Shown: positions 9,297 to 17,506, counted from the stretch's first letter. The stretch is DNA of 64,000 nt from JAXLYE01 sp046351595 (GCA_046351595.1 JAXLYE010000004.1:744001-808000), one strand, 5' to 3'. Notes: generated from the sequence alone by a model not told the origin. Translations and numbers: made by a program.

Positions 9297-9460
9297 TTTC
9301 GCTTGTAGCGATTCTATTCAGTGGAATACACTGACGTTACTTCGATGACGCGGTGAGTTCCCGTCGCCAAGCTTCGATTGAACGGCGTGGTGGCGGGGCG
9401 CGGCGGCGATCACGCAGAGCACGGCGTGACGGTCACTGCAAGCAGCGGGGCATTGAGCAA

Positions 9461-9494
9461 CAGCAGGGCAATCAGCAGGGCAATCAGCAGGGCA
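9461..9494. repeat. 12-bp direct repeat, 2.8 copies
   Basis: CAGCAGGGCAAT is repeated at 9461, 9473 and (partly) 9485 in the putative leader of the MerR-like gene. Confidence 0.8.
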
Positions 9495-9546
9495 GCGAGT
9501 ACGGCGACCAGCAGGCCAGGGGTCCGCGGCGCTTTCGAGGATTCAG

Positions 9547-10407
9547 ATGTCAGCACGGGGAGCAAAGCCAGGAGCCAGTCGAGCGCAGGGTCGCGGCACC
9601 GCAGCCGTGCGGCGCAGCGCCGCGCCCGGTCACGCTGCTCCGGGCGCCCGCTCGGCCGAGCTGCTCCTGGGTCCCGCTCCGGCACGTGCGGCCCGCGGCA
9701 GCGAAGCGCCGACGCCGCGCCGCGGTCGGCGACCGGCATCGACCACGACTTCGACTACGACCGCGTCTACGACTACGACCCCGCGACCCAGCGCCAGGTC
9801 CACGGGCCGCGGCACGCGCGCGACGGCTCGCGGGCGGCGCGCGGACGAGGCGGGGCTGCTCGATGACACCGAGCTCGAGGCCATCGAGCAGCAGCACCCC
9901 GAGGGCATGACGCTGGCGCAGGTCATCGACGCGTTCGCGCGCCGCGGTGCCCACCTGTCCGAGGCGAGCTTCCGCAAGTACGTGCAGCTCGGGCTGCTCG
10001 GGCGCAGCCGCCGCGTCGGGCGCAAGGGCCGCCACCAGGGCTCGCTCGGGGTCTACCCCGCGACGACGGTGCGGCGCATCTGCGCCATCAAGCGGATGAT
10101 GGCCGCGCGCTACACCATCGAGGACATCCAGCGCTCGTTCCTGCGCTTCACCGAGGAGGTGGAGGGTCTGCGCCGGGCGCTGGAGCGCCTGTTCACGGGC
10201 TTTTCGCGCGAGCTCGGCGCCGGCGACTTTCCGGCCGAGCGCCGCCGCTCCATCACCCGTGAGCTCGGCGCGGCGCAGAAGCTCAGCGCCGAGCTGGTCC
10301 AGATGGTGGAGTCGCTGGAGCGCCAGCTCGTGTCGCCGCTGGAGCGGGCGGCGCGCGAGCGGGCCGTGGGCGCCGGCCAAAAGGGCGGGGTCGACGACCT
10401 GTTGTGA
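9547..10407 (+). CDS. MerR-family-like transcriptional regulator
   Basis: 286 residues. The first ~115 are low-complexity Arg/Ala/Thr-rich (including a Thr-rich stretch near 67-80). A MerR-type winged helix-turn-helix follows (GMTLAQVIDAFARRG, SFRKYVQLGLLGRSRRVG, YPATTVRRICAIKRMMA), then a helical, probably dimerising C-terminus (LRRALERLFTGFSREL; AELVQMVESLERQL). The start ATG at 9547 has GAGGA five bases upstream, which supports a real disordered N-terminus. The effector is unknown; there is no Cys-rich metal-binding tail. Sits 52 bases before the sigma-4-like gene in the same direction and may act with it. Confidence 0.75.
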   Translation: MSARGAKPGASRAQGRGTAAVRRSAAPGHAAPGARSAELLLGPAPARAARGSEAPTPRRGRRPASTTTSTTTASTTTTPRPSARSTGRGTRATARGRRADEAGLLDDTELEAIEQQHPEGMTLAQVIDAFARRGAHLSEASFRKYVQLGLLGRSRRVGRKGRHQGSLGVYPATTVRRICAIKRMMAARYTIEDIQRSFLRFTEEVEGLRRALERLFTGFSRELGAGDFPAERRRSITRELGAAQKLSAELVQMVESLERQLVSPLERAARERAVGAGQKGGVDDLL

Positions 10408-10459
10408 CGGATTCGACGGGCGGCTGCATGCCGCCGTGAGACTTCTTGGGAGGATGCGT

Positions 10460-11002
10460 ATGTACCGAGACACAGAGCGAGCGGACGGAGCGGACGAGGC
10501 GGTGCGGGCCGCCGCGGCGACAGAGGCGGTGGTGGAGGGCGTCGACGCCCCGGAGCACAGCCGCAAGGTGCGTGTGCACCGCAAGCGCTCGCGCAGCAAG
10601 ACCATCGCTCCGCGGCGGCTGACCAAGGAGGAGCTGCGCCAGGCCGCGCTCCTGCCGGTGGTCGACGATACCGAGCGTCCGCAGACGCGCAGCGACTGTG
10701 CCGGCGGGGCGCGGCCGTGCCCGTGGGTTTCGTGCAAGCACCACCTCTACCTCGACGTCAACCCGCTGACCGGCAGCATCAAGCTCAACTTCCCGGATCT
10801 CGACGTCAGCGAGATGCGCGAGACCTGCTCGCTGGATGTGGCCGACCGCGGCGGCATCACGCTCGAGGAGGTCGGCGAGATCCTGAACCTGACGCGCGAG
10901 CGCATCCGTCAGGTCGAGGTGCGCGGGCTGCTCAAGCTGCGCACGGTCAGCCCCGAGGGCGACGTCGGCCGCGAGCTGCCGCCCTGCCGCGGTCGCCGCT
11001 AG
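10460..11002 (+). CDS. Sigma-70 region 4-like helix-turn-helix protein
   Basis: 180 residues. After a charged N-terminus with a basic patch (KVRVHRKRSRSKT), a compact Cys-containing module (CPWVSCKHHLYLDVNP, GSIKLNFPDLD, MRETCSLDVAD) leads into GITLEEVGEILNLTRERIRQVE, which is the promoter -35-binding helix-turn-helix of sigma factor region 4. Regions 1-3 are absent, so it is not a complete sigma factor. From memory the combined Cys-module/sigma-4 architecture recurs in myxobacterial genomes. ATG 10460 is preferred over 10454 because GGGAGG is then correctly spaced. Could bind promoters or modulate RNA polymerase; no experimental role known to me. Confidence 0.75.
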   Translation: MYRDTERADGADEAVRAAAATEAVVEGVDAPEHSRKVRVHRKRSRSKTIAPRRLTKEELRQAALLPVVDDTERPQTRSDCAGGARPCPWVSCKHHLYLDVNPLTGSIKLNFPDLDVSEMRETCSLDVADRGGITLEEVGEILNLTRERIRQVEVRGLLKLRTVSPEGDVGRELPPCRGRR

Positions 11003-11020
11003 CGCGCCGCAGCAGATCGT

Positions 11021-11054
11021 CCGATCGGGGGATCGGCGCAGGTCATTCCTGCGC
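11021..11054 (+). terminator. Double hairpin terminator after the sigma-4-like gene
   Basis: CCGATC-GGGG-GATCGG (11021-11036) is followed directly by GCGCAGG-TCATT-CCTGCGC (11036-11054), both perfect stems, 20 bases past the stop codon. No T tract follows. Confidence 0.55.
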
Positions 11055-11294
11055 AAGCGGGGGGAGCAGGTCCGGGGGCAGAGCGGGGCGGCGGGCAGAC
11101 GGCTCGCGTGCGCCTTGAAGGAGGCGCGCGGCTCGCATGCGCGTTGCGCGCGAGCGTGCGCGGTGCGTGCGGGCAGCGGCTGCCGCGGCGTGCTGAGCCG
11201 GGGCTTGCACCGGGCTGGGCGTCGCGGTCCGGAGCGTCGCAGACCTGGCCGGCGCGCTGCCGACGCGCTCCTCCTCGACGGTGGGTGCCGCTAT

Positions 11295-11323
11295 TTGCAT
11301 TGATGCGTATATTCGTATATACG
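11295..11323 (+). promoter_or_regulatory. Promoter and self-overlapping operator of the ArsR/methyltransferase gene
   Basis: TTGCAT (11295-11300), a 17-base spacer and TATACG (11318-11323) form a good sigma-70-type promoter; the ATG at 11330 is 6 bases after the -10, predicting leaderless mRNA. The inverted repeat CGTATAT-TCGT-ATATACG (11306-11323) covers the spacer and the whole -10. A dimeric ArsR-type repressor bound here would block RNA polymerase, which predicts autoregulation. Confidence 0.65.
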
Positions 11324-11329
11324 GTATTT

Positions 11330-12484
11330 ATGCGAAGGCGGTCGGACGGCGCGCACCCCGGGCTGGCTCCCCTCTCGCCCTCCGGGGTGACGGGGAGCGT
11401 GCCGCCGCGCTGGGAGCTCTACCGGGTGCTCGCCGAGCCGGTGCGGCTGCGCCTGCTGTCGCTGGTCAGCGAAGAGGAGCTGGCGATCGGCGAGCTGGCG
11501 GAGCTGCTCGGTGAGAGCCAGCCCAACGTGTCGCGCCACGTCGCGCCGCTGCGCCAGGCCGGGCTGGTCAAGGTGCGGCGGCAGGGCACGCGGGCCCTGT
11601 TGCACGCGCCGCCCAGCGACGACGTGGTGATCACGGACGCGGTGCGCAGCGGGCGCGCGCTGTGCGAGGCCGACGGCAGCCTGGCGCGGGTCGCCGAGGT
11701 GCTGCGGGCGCGCGACGCGCTGACGCGTGAGTACTTCGAGATCGCGCGCTCGGGCGGCGAGCACGCGGTGGCGGGAGAGCTCGGCGCGTACCTGCTGCTG
11801 CTCGCGCCTCTTCTGAGCCGCCGTGCGCTGGCGGTCGATGCCGGGACCGGCGACGGCGGGCTGCTCGACGTGCTGGCGCCGCTGTTCGAGCGCGTGGTGG
11901 CGGTCGATCGCTCGGCGGCGCAGCTCGCGGTGGCGCGGGTGCGCGTGCAGCGGCGCGGCTACAAGAACGTCGAGCTCGTGCAGGGCGAGCTGCGCAGCGA
12001 TGACGTGCAGCGGGCGGTGCGACAGCGCGGGCGCGAGGCCGGAGCGGACGCGGTGTTTGCGGTGCGCCTCTTGCACCACGCGCCGCAGCCCGAGCGGCTC
12101 TTGCGCGAGCTCCTCTTGCTGTGCGCGCCGGGGGCGGCGCTGCTGGTGCTGGACTACGCGGCGCACGGCGATGAGCGGATGCGCGAGCGCGCCGACCTGT
12201 GGCTCGGCTTCGCGCCCGAGGAGCTGCGCCGGCTGGCGGAGGCGGCGGGCGGCGAGGCGGGCTCGATCCGCATCGCACCGGTGCCGCCGATCCTGACCGG
12301 CGACGGCCCGGATCACCACCTGCCGTGGCAGCTTCTGTGCGTGCAGCGACCGGGCGGCGCCGCGACCGACGAGGCCGCGCCCGAGCCCGGACAGGACCCG
12401 AGTCACCGACGAGCCCTAGCCGGCTCGGACACGAAAAAGAACAAGACCCGAAATCCCAGTCCCAAAGGAGAACACCATGGCTGA
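11330..12484 (+). CDS. sahR: ArsR-type HTH fused to SAM-dependent methyltransferase, SahR-like regulator
   Basis: 384 residues. Residues about 25-95 are an ArsR winged helix (PVRLRLLSLVSEEELAIGEL, ESQPNVSRHVAPLRQAGLV). Residues about 150-340 are a class I methyltransferase fold with the SAM-binding loop AVDAGTGDGGLLDVLAP and the acidic strand end VVAVDRS. This architecture is that of SahR, which senses S-adenosylhomocysteine and controls its recycling in Proteobacteria. The gene overlaps ahcY by 8 bases, fitting that role. Start ATG 11330 is placed 6 bases after the -10; ATG 11303 is in frame but lies inside the promoter. The last 40 residues are disordered and basic. The symbol is assigned by architecture and context. 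Confidence 0.75.
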   Translation: MRRRSDGAHPGLAPLSPSGVTGSVPPRWELYRVLAEPVRLRLLSLVSEEELAIGELAELLGESQPNVSRHVAPLRQAGLVKVRRQGTRALLHAPPSDDVVITDAVRSGRALCEADGSLARVAEVLRARDALTREYFEIARSGGEHAVAGELGAYLLLLAPLLSRRALAVDAGTGDGGLLDVLAPLFERVVAVDRSAAQLAVARVRVQRRGYKNVELVQGELRSDDVQRAVRQRGREAGADAVFAVRLLHHAPQPERLLRELLLLCAPGAALLVLDYAAHGDERMRERADLWLGFAPEELRRLAEAAGGEAGSIRIAPVPPILTGDGPDHHLPWQLLCVQRPGGAATDEAAPEPGQDPSHRRALAGSDTKKNKTRNPSPKGEHHG

Positions 12485-13805
12485 CACTTCACGCGAGACG
12501 CTCCCCTACAAGGTCAAGGATCTGTCGCTGGCCGAGTGGGGCCGCAAGGAGATCGAGATCGCCGAGGGCGAGATGCCCGGCCTCATGGCGCTGCGCGCGC
12601 AGTACGGCAAGACCAAGCCGCTCACCGGGGCGCGCATCGCCGGCTGCCTGCACATGACCGTGCAGACCGCAGTCCTCATCGAGACGCTGATCGAGCTCGG
12701 CGCCGAGGTGACCTGGACCTCGTGCAACATCTTCTCGACGCAGGATCACGCAGCCGCGGCGATCGCCAAGGCCGGCATCCCGGTGTTCGCGTGGAAGGGC
12801 GAGACCGAGGAGGAGTACGTCGAGTGCATCGAGCGCCAGCTGACCGCGTTCGCGGGCGGGCGCGGGCCGAACATGATCCTCGATGACGGCGGCGACCTGA
12901 CCGTGATCGTGCACGAGAAGTACCCGCAGATGTTCTCGGGCTCAGACCCGATCCGCGGCATCAGCGAGGAGACGACGACGGGCGTGCACCGGCTGTACGA
13001 GATGTTCAAGAAGGGCACGCTCAAGGTCGCGGCGATCAACGTCAACGACTCGGTCACCAAGTCCAAGTTCGACAACCTGTACGGCTGCCGCGAGTCGCTG
13101 GCCGACGGCATCAAGCGCGCGACCGGCGTCATGTTCGCGGGCAAGGTGGCGGTGGTGGCCGGCTACGGCGACGTCGGCAAGGGCTGCGCGCAGTCGCTGC
13201 GCGGCTTCGGCGCGCGCGTGCTCGTCACCGAGATCGATCCGATCATCGCGCTGCAGGCGGCGATGGAGGGCTTCGAGGTGACGACGATGGAGGAGGCGGC
13301 CCCGGTCGGCGACATCTTCGTCACCGCCACCGGCTGCATGAGCGTCGTGCGCGGCGAGCACATGACGGCGATGAAGGACGGCGCGATCCTCTGCAACATC
13401 GGCCACTTCGACTGCGAGATCGACATGGCGTGGCTCACCAGCCAGAAGGACGTGCGCGAGATCAACATCAAGCCGCAGGTCGATCAGTTCGTGTTCAAGA
13501 ACGGCCGCCGGCTGATCGTGCTGGCGCGCGGACGCCTGGTGAACCTGGGCTGCGCCAACGGCCACCCCTCGTTCGTCATGTCGACCAGCTTCACCAACCA
13601 GGTGCTGGCGCAGATCGAGCTGTGGACCAAGCCGGGTCAGTACCCGGTCGGCGTCTACACGCTGCCCAAGAAGCTCGACGAGCAGGTCGCGGCGCTGCAC
13701 CTGGCCAAGCTCGGGGTGAAGCTGACCAAGCTCACGTCCGAGCAGGCCGCCTACCTGGGCGTCTCGGTCGAGGGCCCGTTCAAGCCGGAGCACTACCGCT
13801 ACTAG
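12477..13805 (+). CDS. ahcY: Adenosylhomocysteinase
   Basis: 442 residues, full length. Cleaves S-adenosylhomocysteine to adenosine and homocysteine in the activated methyl cycle, with bound NAD. Visible landmarks: the ALIET-type segment TVQTAVLIETLIELGAEVTW, CNIFSTQDHAAAAI, NVNDSVTKSKFDNLYGCRES (substrate and catalytic residues), the Rossmann motif AGYGDVGKGCAQSLRG, and the family C-terminus GPFKPEHYRY. AAAGGAG lies 7 bases before the ATG, inside the end of the upstream regulator gene, so translation is coupled to it. Regulation by the ArsR/methyltransferase protein is likely. Confidence 0.98.
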   Translation: MADTSRETLPYKVKDLSLAEWGRKEIEIAEGEMPGLMALRAQYGKTKPLTGARIAGCLHMTVQTAVLIETLIELGAEVTWTSCNIFSTQDHAAAAIAKAGIPVFAWKGETEEEYVECIERQLTAFAGGRGPNMILDDGGDLTVIVHEKYPQMFSGSDPIRGISEETTTGVHRLYEMFKKGTLKVAAINVNDSVTKSKFDNLYGCRESLADGIKRATGVMFAGKVAVVAGYGDVGKGCAQSLRGFGARVLVTEIDPIIALQAAMEGFEVTTMEEAAPVGDIFVTATGCMSVVRGEHMTAMKDGAILCNIGHFDCEIDMAWLTSQKDVREINIKPQVDQFVFKNGRRLIVLARGRLVNLGCANGHPSFVMSTSFTNQVLAQIELWTKPGQYPVGVYTLPKKLDEQVAALHLAKLGVKLTKLTSEQAAYLGVSVEGPFKPEHYRY

Positions 13806-13823
13806 CGGCGGCTCGGCCGGTGC

Positions 13824-13829
13824 TAGCAT
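13824..13829 (+). promoter_or_regulatory. -10 element TAGCAT, leaderless start
   Basis: TAGCAT ends 6 bases before the ATG at 13836; it lies only 18 bases after the ahcY stop, giving the next gene its own promoter. Confidence 0.5.
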
Positions 13830-13835
13830 CGGCGC

Positions 13836-14171
13836 ATGTCGCTCGTGCCGGCGCCGGTCCTCAACAGCTTCTCCGATCTCTTCGGCGAAGAGGATCCGGT
13901 CGTCTACATCCTGGCGCCGGCGCCGGAGCGGCCGATCCCGGCGGGGGATACGCGGCGCGGCACGGTGTACCTGTTCCGCTCGCGCGAGGGCGCGGCGCCG
14001 TTCGCGGGCTGGCTGCGCGGCCGTCACCGCATCGACTCGGTGCCGGTCGCGGTGCGGCTGCGTGAGCTGGTCAAGGCGCTGGCGGCGCGCGACCTGACCT
14101 ACCTGCTGGATCCGCAGCCGCGCTTCGCCTACGGCGACCCGGTGCGCTTCAAGGCGCCGCCGGTGTCCTGA
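13836..14171 (+). CDS. Hypothetical protein
   Basis: 111 residues, soluble, no signal peptide. Begins MSLVPAPVLNSFSDLFGEED and ends in a short beta-rich segment (FAYGDPVRFKAPP). I do not recognise a domain. It has good third-position GC bias and its own -10 element 6 bases before the ATG, which supports a real gene. Downstream of ahcY but probably separately transcribed. Confidence 0.6.
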   Translation: MSLVPAPVLNSFSDLFGEEDPVVYILAPAPERPIPAGDTRRGTVYLFRSREGAAPFAGWLRGRHRIDSVPVAVRLRELVKALAARDLTYLLDPQPRFAYGDPVRFKAPPVS

Positions 14172-14268
14172 GCGGCGACGGCGCGGCGGCCCGAGCGGCG
14201 CGAGGCGGCTGCACGGTCGCAGCGGGTCCAGGGCCGGAGACGGTCGCCTGCGCCGTCGAGCAGATGCC

Positions 14269-14297
14269 TTGTCCTGCTGGGGTTCTGGACGTAGACT
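14269..14297 (+). promoter_or_regulatory. tatA promoter, TTGTCC-17-TAGACT, leaderless
   Basis: TTGTCC (14269-14274) and TAGACT (14292-14297) are separated by exactly 17 bases, and the ATG of tatA follows 6 bases after the -10. This is the clearest complete leaderless promoter in the window. Confidence 0.7.
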
Positions 14298-14303
14298 GCG
14301 CGT

Positions 14304-14810
14304 ATGTTTGGACTCGGGCCGACCGAACTTATCGTGATCCTGGTGCTGGCCCTGCTCGTGCTGGGGCCGCAGCGGATTCCCGAGGCGGCATCGAGCCTGG
14401 GCAAGGCGATCCGCAGCTTCCGACGGGCCACGCGCGAGCTCAAGGATCAGATCGATCTCGACGACGAGGTGCGGCGGCCGTTCGAAGACCTGCGGTCGGC
14501 GCTGCGCGACGAGCCGCAGCGGCCGGTCTTCCCGCCGCTGATCACGGCGCCGGGCGAGGACACCTATCCGCGCATCCCCATCGACGAGCAGATGAACGGC
14601 CGCGGCCACATCTCGGACGCGCCGCCGCTGCCGCCCGAGGCGCTGCCGGGCGCGCCGCTGCCGGCGTCGCTGGCGACCGCACCCGAGGCCGCCGCCGCGC
14701 CGAAGGCCGCTGCGCCCGTCGCCGCGACCCCGGCGCCGCCCGCCGCCGCGGCTGCTGCGCCCGTCGCCGCCGCGCCGCCCGACGCCGTCGCCGCGGAGCC
14801 CCGCAAATGA
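14304..14810 (+). CDS. tatA: Twin-arginine translocase subunit TatA/TatB
   Basis: 168 residues. Short N-terminal membrane helix with the family pattern FGLGPTELIVILVLALLVLGPQ (Glu at the helix start, hinge GPQ), then the amphipathic helix IPEAASSLGKAIRSFRRATRE. The tail is long, acidic then Ala/Pro-rich, longer than typical TatA (about 90) and closer to TatB, so the A/B choice is open. It is the only TatA/B copy beside tatC here. The stop codon overlaps the tatC start (ATGA). Confidence 0.9.
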   Translation: MFGLGPTELIVILVLALLVLGPQRIPEAASSLGKAIRSFRRATRELKDQIDLDDEVRRPFEDLRSALRDEPQRPVFPPLITAPGEDTYPRIPIDEQMNGRGHISDAPPLPPEALPGAPLPASLATAPEAAAAPKAAAPVAATPAPPAAAAAAPVAAAPPDAVAAEPRK

Positions 14811-15721
14811 GCACCGAAACCGACGACGCCGCGCTGCACCCCCCGCTTCATTCGGAAGAAGAGAAGCGCATGCCGTTCCTCGAGCACCTCGGGGAGCTGC
14901 GCGACCGCATCCGCAACTCCATCATCGCGATCTTCATCGCGGCCGTCGTCTGCTGGTTCATCCGCATGCGGCTGTTCGCCTGGCTCGCGCTGCCGCTGGC
15001 GTCGGCGCTCGAGAAGGCCGAGGCGCTCGGCATCAAGGGCAAGCTGATCTACATCAGCCCGATGGAGCAGTTCATGGTGCTGCTGAAGACCGCCATCGTC
15101 GGCGCGATCTTCTTCGGCTCACCGGCGGTGTTCTATCAGCTGTGGGCGTTCATCGCGCCCGGCCTGTACAAGCACGAGAAGCGCCTGGCGCTGCCCTTCA
15201 TCCTCGCCGCGGTGCTGCTGTTCTGCGGCGGCGGCCTGTTCTGCTACTACTTCGTGCTGCCCGCCGGCTACGAGTTCTTCATGACCAGCGGCCGGCTCTC
15301 GCCCGACGAGATCAGCCAGCTCGGCAAGGTCGGCAAGCTGTTCCTCTCGATCGAGCCGAACATCAGCATGGAGGCGTACTACGACCTGACGCTGATGCTG
15401 CTCCTGGTGTTCGGCGTGGTCTTCGAGCTGCCGCTGGTGCTGTCGGTGCTGGCCATGCTCGGCGTGGTCTCGGCCGGCACGCTGTGGCGCTTCAACCGCT
15501 ACGCCATCCTGCTGTTCGCGGTGCTCGGGGCGATCCTTACGCCGGGTGACCTGGTCGTCGGCCAGCTGGCGATGACCGGATCGCTGACCGTGCTCTACAA
15601 CATCTCGATCCTCATCGCGCTGGTGGTGCAGCGGCGCCGCAAGGCCGCCGAAGACGCGGCCGCCGCCGCCGAGCAGGCCGCCGATTCCTCGACGGCGCTG
15701 GTCCCCAAGGACCACGACTAG
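14807..15721 (+). CDS. tatC: Twin-arginine translocase subunit TatC
   Basis: 304 residues with six predicted membrane helices. Family landmarks: MPFLEHLGELRDRIRNSI near the N-terminus (the signal-peptide-docking segment with conserved Glu), SPMEQFMVLLKTA, FYQLWAFIAPGLYKHEK, and FGVVFELPLVLSVLAMLG. A 20-residue acidic N-terminal extension and an Ala-rich/charged tail flank the core. Translationally coupled to tatA through ATGA. Works with TatA/B to export folded Tat substrates. Confidence 0.96.
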   Translation: MSTETDDAALHPPLHSEEEKRMPFLEHLGELRDRIRNSIIAIFIAAVVCWFIRMRLFAWLALPLASALEKAEALGIKGKLIYISPMEQFMVLLKTAIVGAIFFGSPAVFYQLWAFIAPGLYKHEKRLALPFILAAVLLFCGGGLFCYYFVLPAGYEFFMTSGRLSPDEISQLGKVGKLFLSIEPNISMEAYYDLTLMLLLVFGVVFELPLVLSVLAMLGVVSAGTLWRFNRYAILLFAVLGAILTPGDLVVGQLAMTGSLTVLYNISILIALVVQRRRKAAEDAAAAAEQAADSSTALVPKDHD

Positions 15722-15726
15722 CCCCG

Positions 15727-15789
15727 CCGCTCGCCTCCGCGCTTCCTCCGCTCGCCTCCGCGCTTCCTCCGCTCGCCTCCGCGCTTCCT
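15727..15789. repeat. 21-bp tandem repeat, 3 copies
   Basis: Three identical 21-base units beginning CCGCTCGCCTCCGCGC start at 15727, 15748 and 15769, followed by a decayed copy. It begins 6 bases after the tatC stop codon and is pyrimidine-rich on this strand. Confidence 0.9.
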
Positions 15790-15929
15790 CCGCTCGGCCT
15801 GCGCTCCGCCCGGCCTGCACCCTTGTCGACGCGCGCCCGGCCTGCCCGCGACCGCTACAAATCGCCGGAAGCTGGTGCAATCCCGAGGGAAAACCGCCCT
15901 CGCCCGCCCGACATCTTCTTACGAAAAAT

Positions 15930-15935
15930 TACAAT
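15930..15935 (+). promoter_or_regulatory. Probable -10 (TACAAT) for the glycosyltransferase gene
   Basis: TACAAT lies in an AT-rich patch (about 15920-15945). The leader to the ATG at 16016 would be about 75 bases and contains the hairpin AGCCGGGGTG-TCTG-CACCCGGCT (15981-16003, one bulged G) directly before the GGAGACGAG ribosome binding region, so translational control is possible. Confidence 0.4.
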
Positions 15936-16015
15936 CTGGTGACAATTGGCGGGCTGCCAGCAGGCATTAGTAGCAGCGAAAGCCGGGGTGTCTGCACCCG
16001 GCTCGGAGACGAGAG

Positions 16016-17506
16016 ATGTCGCTGCTACAGACCTTCTTTACGTTCTGGCTGTCGGCCTACGACACGCTGCTGATCATCGCGTACCTGATCGTGTTCATCG
16101 CGCTCGCGGTCTACGGGTTCCACCGCTCGCAGCTGGTGTTCCTGTACTACCGCTACCGCAGCCAGCGCCCCGAGCCCCTCGGGCGTCTGCCGGAGCTGCC
16201 GAAAGTGACGGTGCAGCTGCCGCTGTTCAACGAGATGTACGTGGCGGCGCGCCTGCTCGACTCGGTGGCCAAGATCCGCTACCCGCGCGAGCTCTTCGAG
16301 ATCCAGGTCCTGGACGACTCGACCGACGAGACGCAGGAGATCTGCAAGAAGAAGGTCGAGGAGCTGCGCGAGCGCGGCCTCGACATCAGCTACGTCCACC
16401 GCACCGATCGCACCGGCTTCAAGGCCGGCGCGCTCGAGAACGGCCTGAAGACCGCCAAGGGCGAGTTCATCCTCGTCTTCGACGCCGACTTCCTGCCCGA
16501 GCCGGACATCCTGGAGCGCACGGTCCACTTCTTCTCGGATCCGAAGATCGGCATGGTGCAGGTGCGCTGGGATCACCTGAACCGCGACTACTCGACGCTC
16601 ACCCAGATGCAGGCGCTGATGCTCGACGGCCACTTCATCATCGAGCACACCGCGCGGCACCGCTCCGGGCGCTTCTTCAACTTCAACGGCACCGGCGGCA
16701 TCTGGCGGCGCAGCGCCATCCACGACGCCGGCGGCTGGCAGCACGACACGCTCACCGAGGACATGGACCTGTCGTACCGCGCGCAGCTGCGCGGCTGGCG
16801 CTTCGTCTACCTGCCCGACGTCGTCTCGCCCGCCGAGCTGCCCGTCGAGATGAACAGCTTCAAGAGCCAGCAGTTCCGCTGGGCCAAGGGCTCGATCCAG
16901 GTCGCCAAGAAGCTGCTGCCGACCATCCTGCGCTCGGACGTGCCGTTCCGGGTCAAGCTGGAGGCGTTCTTCCACCTGACCAACAACTTCGCCTACCCGC
17001 TGCTGCTGCTGCTGTCGCTGCTGCTCTTGCCGAACCTTCTGGTCCGCACCCACCACGGCCTGCGCGAGGTCGTGCTGATCGACCTGCCGCTGTTCTTCGG
17101 CACGACGCTGTCGGTCGCCGCGTTCTACATCACCAGCCAGCGCGAGATCGATCGCCAGGGCTGGGTGCGCACCCTCAAGCGGCTGCCGCTCATGATGTCG
17201 CTGGGCATCGGCCTGTGCATCAACCAGACGCGCGCGGTGCTGGAGGCGCTGATGGCGCGCCAGTCCGGCGAGTTCGTGCGCACGCCCAAGCACGGCGTCG
17301 TCGCCCGCGTCGAGCGCTGGAGCACCAAGAAGTACCGCGCCGCCAAGACCATCGTGCCGGCGCTGGAGATCTCGTTCGCGGCGTACTTCGGTCTGGCGAT
17401 GCTGCTGGCGGTGAAGAACGGGCACTGGCTGTCGATGCCGTTCCTGATGCTGTTCTTCATCGGCTACGCCTACGTCGGCGTGCTGAGCGTCTTCCAGCAG
17501 CGGTAA
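16016..17506 (+). CDS. Membrane glycosyltransferase family 2, cellulose-synthase-like
   Basis: 496 residues. Two N-terminal hydrophobic stretches (residues about 10-40), a cytosolic GT-A domain and three or four C-terminal membrane helices. Catalytic motifs of processive beta-glycosyltransferases are all present: DDSTDET, VFDADFLPEPD, TEDMDLSYRAQLRGW and QQFRWAKGSIQ (the QxxRW motif). The layout resembles bacterial BcsA-like and glucomannan-synthase-like enzymes, but there is no PilZ domain and no bcsB neighbour, so the polymer is not assigned. Likely makes an exported polysaccharide at the inner membrane. Confidence 0.88.
   Translation: MSLLQTFFTFWLSAYDTLLIIAYLIVFIALAVYGFHRSQLVFLYYRYRSQRPEPLGRLPELPKVTVQLPLFNEMYVAARLLDSVAKIRYPRELFEIQVLDDSTDETQEICKKKVEELRERGLDISYVHRTDRTGFKAGALENGLKTAKGEFILVFDADFLPEPDILERTVHFFSDPKIGMVQVRWDHLNRDYSTLTQMQALMLDGHFIIEHTARHRSGRFFNFNGTGGIWRRSAIHDAGGWQHDTLTEDMDLSYRAQLRGWRFVYLPDVVSPAELPVEMNSFKSQQFRWAKGSIQVAKKLLPTILRSDVPFRVKLEAFFHLTNNFAYPLLLLLSLLLLPNLLVRTHHGLREVVLIDLPLFFGTTLSVAAFYITSQREIDRQGWVRTLKRLPLMMSLGIGLCINQTRAVLEALMARQSGEFVRTPKHGVVARVERWSTKKYRAAKTIVPALEISFAAYFGLAMLLAVKNGHWLSMPFLMLFFIGYAYVGVLSVFQQR

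Larger units (their letters stand above)
8674..9546. other. Intergenic region of 870 bases with repeats and an AT-rich island
   Basis: No convincing gene. It holds the TATGGT promoter of the minus-strand gene, an imperfect palindrome ACAC...GTGT with an ATATATATA core (8749-8770), the 23-bp tandem repeat at 9113-9195, and an AT-rich island (about 9280-9345) with TATACT at 9291-9296 that may be the promoter of the MerR gene. A short direct repeat (9461-9494) follows. On the minus strand, 9410-9560 could encode a 48-residue peptide with one very hydrophobic helix (LAALLIALLIALLLL), but it is generated by the 12-base repeat and has no visible start signals. Confidence 0.6.

Noticed and set aside
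9410..9560. Small membrane-peptide gene on the minus strand (AALLIALLIALLLL)
   Set aside because: The hydrophobic helix is created by a 12-base repeat read backward; no start signal or codon bias.
12340..12476. SAH riboswitch before ahcY
   Set aside because: The region is inside the end of the regulator gene and lacks the conserved CGCTGC and CAGGCTCG blocks.
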